Origin: CAYGDP01 sp964348665
GTDB taxonomy: Bacteria; Verrucomicrobiota; Verrucomicrobiia; Palsa-1439; CAYGDP01
Reading direction: 5' to 3'
Assembly (NCBI GenBank): GCA_964348665.1
Contig: CAYGDP010000042.1
Location: forward strand, 1 to 11,864
DNA length: 11,864 nucleotides
The notes under the pieces are model-generated. The model was not told the DNA's origin, ran no database searches, and saw only the letters and a list, made by a program, of their open reading frames with translations. Below, one piece after another: positions 1 through 6,684 of the stretch. The first letter of the stretch is position 1; each line of letters opens with the position of its first letter. The translations under genes were made by a program, and so were the position numbers.

Positions 1-459
1 TTATATCGCCGAAGCATGTACACCTTTTGGAAACGAGCCGCGCCGCCCGCCTCGATGGAAATCTTCAACGCGCCTTCACGCGAGAACTGCACGGTGCGCC
101 GCGAACGCACCAACACTCCACTCCAGGCGTTGGTGACGCTCAACGACCCGCAATTCGTCGAGGCAGCGCGCCGCCTTGCCGAACGGGCGCTGAAGGAGGG
201 TGGAGCGACTACGGAGAGCCGGGCGGATTTTATGGCGCGGAGGTTGTTGGCGCGCCCGTTCCGCGCGGAAGAGCTGGTGGTGGTGAAACAGTCGTTCGAT
301 GCACTGGCCAAGTATTATTCGTCAAAACCGGATGATGCCAAAGCCTTGATTGCGGTAGGGGAATCGAAGGCAGATGCCGCGCTGGACGCGCCGATGTTGG
401 CGGCGTGGACAATGGTGGCCAATGAGTTGATCAACTTGGACGAAGTATTAAATAAATGA
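1..459 (+). CDS. PSD1 (DUF1553) domain protein, 3' end only
   Basis: The reading frame is open from base 1 and ends at TGA 457-459, so the gene starts upstream of the window. The visible 152 codons match the C-terminal end of a DUF1553 (PSD1) domain. They begin at the YRRSMYTFWKR motif, which corresponds to YRRSLYTFWRR in the full-length paralog at 1983-5090. The conserved RENCTVRRERTNTPLQAL and LNDPQFVEAARRLAER segments follow. The protein ends ELINLDEVLNK, like the NLDEAMTKE end of the paralog. By analogy the missing part should carry a signal peptide, PSCyt1 and DUF1549. The DUF1501 gene starts 12 bases after the stop, so the two are probably co-transcribed. The family's function is not established; a role as an extracytoplasmic cytochrome-like protein is inferred from full-length relatives. 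Confidence 0.93.
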   Translation, partial: LYRRSMYTFWKRAAPPASMEIFNAPSRENCTVRRERTNTPLQALVTLNDPQFVEAARRLAERALKEGGATTESRADFMARRLLARPFRAEELVVVKQSFDALAKYYSSKPDDAKALIAVGESKADAALDAPMLAAWTMVANELINLDEVLNK

Positions 460-460
460 C

Positions 461-465
461 GGAGG
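461..465 (+). promoter_or_regulatory. Shine-Dalgarno GGAGG for the first DUF1501 gene
   Basis: GGAGG lies six bases before ATG 472, directly after the stop codon of the preceding PSD1 gene. It fixes the DUF1501 start and fits translation within a polycistronic message. It is one of only two good ribosome binding sites in the window. Confidence 0.8.
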
Positions 466-471
466 CGAATC

Positions 472-1950
472 ATGAATTCAATCCATCCGAGTGACGGTTT
501 ACGAGAGGAATATCTCCGATACGAATCGCGCCGTCAATTTTTGACACGCGGCGTCAGCGTGGTTGGATATGCGGCGCTGGCGAGCATTTTGGGACGCGGC
601 GTGACCGCCGCGCCAACGCAGGCAAAGGGGGGATTGCCTGACCTGCCGCATTTCGCGCCGAAAGCGAAGCGGATCATCTACCTCCACATGGTTGGCGGTC
701 CGCCGCAGATGGATTTATACGATTACAAACCCGTGATGAACCAATGGTATGACAAAGATCTTCCCGACACCGTGCGCAAGGGGCAGCGACTCACCACGAT
801 GACCTCTGGCCAGGCCCGATTTCCGATCGCGCCTTCGAAATACAAATTTGCGCAACACGGCAAAAACGGAATGTGGGTAAGCGAACTCTTGCCGTGGACG
901 TCGAAGATGGTGGACGATATGTGTTTCATCCGCTCGATGCACACCGAAGCCATCAATCACGAACCCGCCATTTGTTACATCCAGACAGGAAATCAAAATC
1001 CAGGCCGGCCTTGTATCGGCTCATGGCTCTCCTACGGACTCGGCACGAACAATGAAAACTTGCCGACGTTCGTCGTCCTCGTCGCCAAACCTTCCAATAC
1101 CGAGCAGGTGCAGGCGATTTCCGGGCGGCTCTGGTCTTCTGGATTTCTCTCTGGCGAACACGCGGGTTGTTCGTTCCGCACCAGCGGCGATCCGATCCTC
1201 TATCTTAACAATCCACCGGGCGTCCCGCCCGACGTGCGCAAGGAAACCATCGACGGACTGCGTAAATTGAACGAGATGAATTTCAAAACCGTTGGCGACC
1301 CCGAAACGCACGCACGGATCGAGCAATATGAAATGGCGTTTCGGATGCAGGCCAGCGTTCCCGACCTCATCGACCTCTCCAAAGAAACGGAAGCCACGAT
1401 CAATCTCTATGGCGGTGAGGTTAAAAAACCAGGCACGTTTGCCAACACCGTTTTGCTCGCGCGCCGGATGCTGGAACGCGGCGTGCGGTTCGTGCAGATT
1501 TATCACAATAACTGGGACACCCATGGAAACGTAGCCGGACGATTGCCCGACCAATGCCGCGACGTGGACCAACCTTGCTATGCGCTGATCCAAGACCTCA
1601 AATCACGAGGCATGTTCGAGGACACACTGGTAATGTGGGGCGGCGAATTTGGCCGCACCGTCTATTCCCAAGGCCAGCTGACCAAGGAGAATTATGGTCG
1701 AGACCATCATCCCCGTTGTTTTACCATTTGGATGGCAGGTGGCGGCGTCAAAGGCGGCGCAATCCACGGCGAGACTGATGATTTCTCCTACAATATCGTC
1801 AAAGACCCCGTTCACATTCGCGACCTGCACGCCACGATCCTCCAGCTCACCGGCATTGACCACAAACGGTTTTCGTACAAATATCAGGGGCTTGACCAGC
1901 GACTCACCGGCGTCGAGCCGGCTCATGTCATCAAAGAAATTCTGGCGTAA
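472..1950 (+). CDS. DUF1501 family protein, Tat-exported, alkaline phosphatase/sulfatase-like fold
   Basis: This 492-residue protein has a twin-arginine signal (SRRQFLTRG, R20-R21) followed by a hydrophobic stretch, so it should cross the membrane folded through the Tat system. DUF1501 hallmarks are visible: HMVGGPPQMDLYDYKP (D81), HNNWDTHGN (W348-D349-T350-H351), WGGEFGRT (E392), GRDHH (409-413) and HGETDD (432-437). In the DUF1501/alkaline phosphatase superfamily such Asp and His clusters are thought to bind metal. The sulfatase CxPxR formylglycine motif was not seen, so classical sulfatase activity is not supported. Start 472 is backed by GGAGG and by placement of the Tat motif. It sits between two PSD1 genes, the usual partner family. 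It shares many blocks with the second copy at 5095-6600, for example the RSMHTEA segment, so the two are paralogs. The substrate is unknown. Confidence 0.94.
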   Translation: MNSIHPSDGLREEYLRYESRRQFLTRGVSVVGYAALASILGRGVTAAPTQAKGGLPDLPHFAPKAKRIIYLHMVGGPPQMDLYDYKPVMNQWYDKDLPDTVRKGQRLTTMTSGQARFPIAPSKYKFAQHGKNGMWVSELLPWTSKMVDDMCFIRSMHTEAINHEPAICYIQTGNQNPGRPCIGSWLSYGLGTNNENLPTFVVLVAKPSNTEQVQAISGRLWSSGFLSGEHAGCSFRTSGDPILYLNNPPGVPPDVRKETIDGLRKLNEMNFKTVGDPETHARIEQYEMAFRMQASVPDLIDLSKETEATINLYGGEVKKPGTFANTVLLARRMLERGVRFVQIYHNNWDTHGNVAGRLPDQCRDVDQPCYALIQDLKSRGMFEDTLVMWGGEFGRTVYSQGQLTKENYGRDHHPRCFTIWMAGGGVKGGAIHGETDDFSYNIVKDPVHIRDLHATILQLTGIDHKRFSYKYQGLDQRLTGVEPAHVIKEILA

Positions 1951-1982
1951 CCGATGGATCATGAATTAAAGTGGATTTCCGC

Positions 1983-4900
1983 ATGAAACGAAGACTCTTC
2001 AGTTTCGCGGCATGTCTTCTTGTCCTCGGCTCGGTGCGCGCGGCAGACAAGGTGTCGTTCAATCGCGATATCCGCCCGATTCTCGCCGATACATGCTTCA
2101 AATGTCACGGCCCGGACGAAAAATCGCGCAAGGGCGCCAAGAAACTCGGTGGATTACGGCTCGACGTGTCCGATAGCGCCAGGCTTGACCTCGGCGGTCA
2201 TGCCGCCATCGTCCCGAATCATCCCGAGAAAAGCGAGTTGATCAAGCGCATCACGACCAAAGATCCCGACGATCTCATGCCCCCGCAGGATAGCGGTAAA
2301 TCGCTGACGCCAAAGCAGATTGATTTATTGCGGTGCTGGATCGCCGAAGGCGCGGAATATCAACCGCATTGGGCGTTCATCCCGCCTGTCCGCCCTTCCG
2401 TTCCGCAAATCCGAAAATCAAAATTCGAACTCCGAAATCCAATCGATCATTTCATCCTCGCGCGATTGGAACGTGAAAAACTCTCGCCGTCACCCGAAGC
2501 CGATAAGACAACGCTGATCCGCCGGTTGTCCTTCGACTTGATCGGATTGCCGCCGACTCCCGAGGAAGTGGACGCGTTTCTCGCGGACAAATCTCCCGAG
2601 GCCTACGAGAAACTTGTGGATCGGTTGATGGCATTGCCGCATTATGGCGAACGGATGGCGTTGCCGTGGCTCGATGCGGCACGGTACGCGGACAGCAATG
2701 GATTTCAGCAGGATGGCGACACCTATCAATACATCTGGCGCGATTGGGTGGTAAACGCTCTGAATGCGAACATGCCGTTCGACCAGTTTACCATCGAGCA
2801 GCTAGCAGGCGATTTATTGCCGAAACCGACGCTCGAACAAAAAATCGCGACAGGGTTCAACCGCTGCCATTTGCTCAATGGCGAAGGCGGCGCGATTGCC
2901 GAGGAACAACGCAATGTCATCGTCTTCGACCGCGTGGATGTAACGGCGACCAACTGGCTGGCATTGACGATGGCTTGCTCGCAATGTCACGACCACAAGT
3001 ACGACCCCATCACGCAACGCGATTATTATTCGTTTTTTGCGTTTTTCAACAACGTTCCCGAAAGCGGTGTCCCATCCGGCAGTGGCCAATATCGCATCGC
3101 CGACCCCGCCATAACGGTCAGTGATGAGGCGGCAAGTGCGCGCATTGACGTGGAACGGCAAAAGGTCTCCGAGTTGAGCGACAAACTGCGTGAGATCAAA
3201 GACAAGCTGCGCGAAAGCCAGGCGGATTGGGAAAAAGCCACGCTCTCCAACAATATGGTTGCATGGCGCCCTCTCGATCCGACCGAGATGAAAGCCGCGG
3301 GTGGGGCAACGTTCGCCAAGCGCGATGACAAATCCATATTCGTAAGCGGCACGAACCCCGACAAAGACACCTACACAATTACCACTGTCAGCGATGTGAA
3401 AAACATCACCGGCATCCGCATCGAAACGATTCCCGATGATTCTTTGCCCGCAAAGGGCGCGGGCCGTGCTTCCAGCGGCAACGCGGTGCTCACCGAGTTC
3501 CGCGTCTCGATCGGCAGCGCGACTATCAAGCTGAAATCCGCGATGGCAGATTATTCGCAGGGCGGATTTTCGGCTGAAGGCGCGATTGACGGCAAAACCG
3601 AGACCGGCTGGGCGTTCTTCCCCGACACCGCCAAGCCGCACTCGATCACGTTCGTGGCCGACAAACCCATTGCCGATGGCGCGGCATTGACACTGACGAT
3701 GGAATTTCAATCGCAACATCCGCAGCATCAACTTGGCCGATTCCGCATCGCCGCAACCGACGCAAACGATCCGTTGGGAAAAACCGGCGTCCCGCAAAAT
3801 ATCCGTGAGATTCTCGCGGTTGCGCCCGATAAACGCAAGTCGGCGCAGAAAAAAGAGTTGAGCGATTTTTATTTTGCCACATTTCCCGAATTCAACGACG
3901 CCAAGAAAAAAGTTGATGCCGCCCAAAAGAAGTTGGACGAAGCCAAGGCTTTGCAACCCCGCGTGATGGTGATGTCCGATTCTCGACCCCGGCAGACCCG
4001 CATCCTCAAGCGCGGCAACTACGAACTGCCATTGGACGAGGTTTCGGCAAATGCACCCGCCAGCTTGCCGCCGATGCCATCCGCCGAGGCGGGCAAGCCG
4101 CAAAACAGGCTCGGTCTCGCTCGCTGGCTCGTCCACGCCGAGAACCCGCTCACCGCGCGTGTGCAGGTGAATCGGTACTGGCAGCATTTTTTTGGGCGCG
4201 GATTGGTGAAAACCTCCGAAAACTTTGGCATCCAAAGTGACTCCCCCAGCCATCCCGAATTGCTCGACTGGCTCGCGGTCGAATTTCGCGAGGGCGCCCA
4301 TTCGGCTGACGCTCAGGGCAAGGCATGGAACATGAAGGCGATCCATAAGCTTATTGTCATGAGCGCTACGTATCGCCAAAGCTCGAAAGCCAATCCTAAA
4401 CTGCTGGAGCGCGACCCCGAAAACCGTTTCTACTCCCGTGGCGCGCGTTTCCGCCTGCCGTCGCTGCTGTTGCGCGACGTGGCGCTTGCCACCAGTGGAT
4501 TGCTCAATCCCGCGATGGGCGGAAAACCCGTGTATCCGTATCAGCCGAAAGATATTTGGGATGGACTCGCCATCACCAAGGAACGCGATTTCACCTATCC
4601 ACAGTCCAAAGGCGCCGATCTGTACCGCCGCAGTCTCTACACATTTTGGCGGCGCACAGTCGCGCCCGGAAATATGTTCGATGCCTCCGTGCGCAATACT
4701 TGCAAAGTCCGCCCCTCCCTCACCAGCACACCACTCCACGCCTTGACGATGCTGAATGACGTCACTTGGGTCGAAGCGAGCCGAGCGCTTGCCGAACGCG
4801 AGATGAAAGCGCAGAGTAAATCGCCCATCAAGGATAAGACCGATGCCGTTCTCTCCGCCGCTTTCCGCCGTGTTTGTTCTCGACCGCCCGCGCCTGAAGA

Positions 4901-5090
4901 TTTAAAAATCCTGCGCCGCAGTTACGACCGCGCGCTCGCCGCGTTTCGCGCAGACCTGAAATCCGCCGAGGCCTATTTGAAGATTGGCGACAGTCCGCGC
5001 GATGCAGCGCTCGACCCGATTGAGCACGCCGCCTACGCCACCGTTTGCCTCACTATCTTCAATCTGGATGAAGCGATGACGAAGGAATGA
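1983..5090 (+). CDS. PSCyt1-DUF1549-DUF1553 (PSD1) cytochrome-like exported protein
   Basis: This 1035-residue protein reads from ATG 1983. A GTG at 1971 is in frame, but ATG gives a textbook Sec signal (MKRRLFSFAACLLVLG, likely cut after SVRA) and has a weak GGA seven bases upstream. PSCyt1 follows with CFKCH (C38, C41, H42) and LMPP (M99), a plausible haem c site with a Met axial ligand. DUF1549 spans about 151-361 and carries a second CXXCH, CSQCHDHKYDPI (C332, C335, H336). Residues 387-419 look like a coiled coil. Residues about 455-592 form a beta-rich insert resembling F5/8C or carbohydrate-binding modules (weak call). A short helical stretch follows near 638-655. DUF1553 spans about 710-965 and includes LGLARWLVHAENPLTARVQ and TSTPLHALTMLND. 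The stop is 4 bases before the next DUF1501 gene. A redox role outside the cytoplasm is inferred; no reaction is established. Confidence 0.95.
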   Translation: MKRRLFSFAACLLVLGSVRAADKVSFNRDIRPILADTCFKCHGPDEKSRKGAKKLGGLRLDVSDSARLDLGGHAAIVPNHPEKSELIKRITTKDPDDLMPPQDSGKSLTPKQIDLLRCWIAEGAEYQPHWAFIPPVRPSVPQIRKSKFELRNPIDHFILARLEREKLSPSPEADKTTLIRRLSFDLIGLPPTPEEVDAFLADKSPEAYEKLVDRLMALPHYGERMALPWLDAARYADSNGFQQDGDTYQYIWRDWVVNALNANMPFDQFTIEQLAGDLLPKPTLEQKIATGFNRCHLLNGEGGAIAEEQRNVIVFDRVDVTATNWLALTMACSQCHDHKYDPITQRDYYSFFAFFNNVPESGVPSGSGQYRIADPAITVSDEAASARIDVERQKVSELSDKLREIKDKLRESQADWEKATLSNNMVAWRPLDPTEMKAAGGATFAKRDDKSIFVSGTNPDKDTYTITTVSDVKNITGIRIETIPDDSLPAKGAGRASSGNAVLTEFRVSIGSATIKLKSAMADYSQGGFSAEGAIDGKTETGWAFFPDTAKPHSITFVADKPIADGAALTLTMEFQSQHPQHQLGRFRIAATDANDPLGKTGVPQNIREILAVAPDKRKSAQKKELSDFYFATFPEFNDAKKKVDAAQKKLDEAKALQPRVMVMSDSRPRQTRILKRGNYELPLDEVSANAPASLPPMPSAEAGKPQNRLGLARWLVHAENPLTARVQVNRYWQHFFGRGLVKTSENFGIQSDSPSHPELLDWLAVEFREGAHSADAQGKAWNMKAIHKLIVMSATYRQSSKANPKLLERDPENRFYSRGARFRLPSLLLRDVALATSGLLNPAMGGKPVYPYQPKDIWDGLAITKERDFTYPQSKGADLYRRSLYTFWRRTVAPGNMFDASVRNTCKVRPSLTSTPLHALTMLNDVTWVEASRALAEREMKAQSKSPIKDKTDAVLSAAFRRVCSRPPAPEDLKILRRSYDRALAAFRADLKSAEAYLKIGDSPRDAALDPIEHAAYATVCLTIFNLDEAMTKE
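5082..5086 (+). promoter_or_regulatory. Shine-Dalgarno AAGGA for the second DUF1501 gene
   Basis: AAGGA lies eight bases before ATG 5095, inside the last codons of the PSD1 gene. With the 4-base gap between genes it indicates coupled translation of the PSD1-DUF1501 pair. Confidence 0.7.
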
Positions 5091-5094
5091 AACC

Positions 5095-6600
5095 ATGAAT
5101 CCAAACTGCAACTGCAATGACCATGAATTTGCGAGGATGTCGGCTGCGGAGCGATTGTTGATGACGCGCCGGCAATTTTTTGGAAGGACGGCCGCCGGAA
5201 TCGGCACGGTCGCGCTGGCATCGCTGCTGAACAAGGATTTGTTCGCAGCGGAATCAAAAAAGCCCGCGAAACGATTCGGTGGTTTGGAGAATTTGCCGCA
5301 TTTCGCACCGAAAGCCAAACGCGTCGTCATTCTTTGGCAGGGCGGTGCGCCGTCCCAGGTGGATTTGTTTGATCCGAAACCGAATCTTGTCCCGCTGCGG
5401 CTCCAAGAGTTGCCGGAATCGGTGCGCAAGGGCACGCGGCTTTCCACCATGACGGCGACACAGGGCAAATACCCGATTCTGCCTTCCCTCAAGCCGTTCA
5501 AAAAATACGGCAAGTGCGGTACGGAACTTTCCGAACTGCTCCCCCACACCGGCTCGATTGCCGACGACATCTGCGTGATTCGCTCGATGCACACCGAGGC
5601 GGTGAATCATGCGCCCGGCGTGACGTTTTTCATGACGGGCAGCCAGATTCCCGGACGACCGAGCATGGGGGCGTGGTTGACGTACGGACTCGGATCGGAG
5701 ACACAGGACTTGCCGGCGTTCGTCGTGATGACCTCGTCCGACAAAGGCAAGACCTGCGGCCAGTTGTTTTTCGATTATTATTGGGGCAGCGGATTTTTGC
5801 CGTCGGAATTTCAGGGTGTCCGGTTTCGCGGGGAAGGCCAGCCAGTTCTGTATCTCGATAATCCAGACGGAATGTCGGCCGAACTTCGTCGCGGCGTGTT
5901 GGACGACATTGCCGCGATCAATCAGCGGCATCTGAAGGAATTTGGTGACCCCGAAATTGACGCGCGCATCACGCAATATGAAATGGCGTACCGGATGCAA
6001 ACCAGTGTGCCAGATCTGCTCGATGTATCGAAGGAACCGAAGCACATCCTCGAAATGTACGGCCCGGACGTGCAACGGAAAGGTTCCTTCGCGCGCAACT
6101 GTCTGCTTACTCGCCGCCTGCTCGAACGTGGTGTGCGGTTCGTTCAATTGATGCACGCGGGCTGGGACCAGCATCAAAATCTAAGCTATCAACTCGCCGA
6201 GCAATGTCTCGATACCGACCAGCCGAGCGCCGCGCTGGTGAAAGATTTGAAGCAACGCGGCTTGCTCGATGACACGATTGTCCTCTGGGGTGGCGAATTT
6301 GGCCGCACGGTGTTTGTGCAAGGTGACATCAATAATCCGAAAGGACATGGCCGCGACCATTTCGGAGCGTGTTATAGTCAATGGATCGCGGGAGGCGGTT
6401 TCAAAGGCGGCATTACCCACGGTGAGACCGACGAATTTTGTTACAAAATTGTCAAAGACCCGGTGCACGGGCACGATTTGCAGGCAACGATCCTGCACGC
6501 ACTTGGCATCGACCATACCAAGTTGACCTATCGGTTCCAAGGGCGTGATTTTCGGCTGACGGACGTCTTTGGCGAAGTCGTGAAGCAAATCCTCGCTTGA
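5095..6600 (+). CDS. DUF1501 family protein, second copy, Tat-exported
   Basis: This 501-residue protein is a paralog of the DUF1501 protein at 472-1950. Its Tat motif is TRRQFFGR (R25-R26), followed by a hydrophobic segment and a likely cleavage near FAAES. Conserved sites are GGAPSQVDLFDPKP (D90), GWDQHQN (W357-D358, H360), WGGEFGRT (E401), GRDH (419-422) and HGETDEF (442-448). All correspond to sites in the first copy, so the putative metal centre looks intact. An unusual point is the N-terminal NCNCNDHEF segment (C5, C7, H10) ahead of the Tat motif; it would be lost if the signal is cleaved. The gene follows the PSD1 stop by 4 bases and is probably the last gene of the operon, since the following gap holds a promoter-like sequence. 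Substrate and reaction are unknown; sulfatase-like or phosphatase-like hydrolysis is only a fold-based guess. Confidence 0.94.
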   Translation: MNPNCNCNDHEFARMSAAERLLMTRRQFFGRTAAGIGTVALASLLNKDLFAAESKKPAKRFGGLENLPHFAPKAKRVVILWQGGAPSQVDLFDPKPNLVPLRLQELPESVRKGTRLSTMTATQGKYPILPSLKPFKKYGKCGTELSELLPHTGSIADDICVIRSMHTEAVNHAPGVTFFMTGSQIPGRPSMGAWLTYGLGSETQDLPAFVVMTSSDKGKTCGQLFFDYYWGSGFLPSEFQGVRFRGEGQPVLYLDNPDGMSAELRRGVLDDIAAINQRHLKEFGDPEIDARITQYEMAYRMQTSVPDLLDVSKEPKHILEMYGPDVQRKGSFARNCLLTRRLLERGVRFVQLMHAGWDQHQNLSYQLAEQCLDTDQPSAALVKDLKQRGLLDDTIVLWGGEFGRTVFVQGDINNPKGHGRDHFGACYSQWIAGGGFKGGITHGETDEFCYKIVKDPVHGHDLQATILHALGIDHTKLTYRFQGRDFRLTDVFGEVVKQILA

Positions 6601-6684
6601 ATTAGCGTTCCTTTGAGGCCAATCAATCAAGTGCAGTTTCAGCGATAGGTTGACAGGCGGGGCGTTTCAACGGATAGTCTCTAC
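6601..6684 (+). other. Intergenic gap between the DUF1501 operon and the helicase gene
   Basis: These 84 bases hold no convincing terminator: I see no GC-rich stem followed by a T-run. The frame leading into the helicase is closed by TAG at 6646-6648, and no ATG or GTG lies between that stop and TTG 6685. The only regulatory signal seen is the promoter-like pair at 6650-6678. Confidence 0.6.
6650..6678 (+). promoter_or_regulatory. Candidate sigma-70-type promoter for the helicase gene
   Basis: A perfect -35 box TTGACA (6650-6655) is followed after 17 bases by GATAGT (6673-6678), which matches 4 of 6 bases of TATAAT. The predicted transcription start is near 6684-6686, almost on the TTG start codon at 6685, so the message may have little or no leader. 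This is a pattern match only. Confidence 0.4.

Noticed and set aside
1971..1982. GTG 1971 as the start of the PSD1 gene
   Set aside because: It is in frame, but ATG 1983 gives a cleaner Sec signal peptide and a weak GGA at suitable spacing. The GTG start adds only MDFR.
2814..4739. 641-codon open frame on the minus strand
   Set aside because: It lies wholly inside the PSD1 gene, whose domains and signal peptide are clear. The minus-strand translation shows no recognisable domain and fits the codon bias of the + strand gene.
5254..6177. 307-codon open frame on the minus strand
   Set aside because: It is antisense to the well-supported DUF1501 gene and has no motif, ribosome binding site or operon logic.
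472..6600. Classical sulfatase or toxin-antitoxin/defence function for the PSD1-DUF1501 run
   Set aside because: No CxPxR formylglycine motif and no nuclease, kinase or toxin motif were seen. The families and their export signals point to extracytoplasmic housekeeping or catabolic roles.
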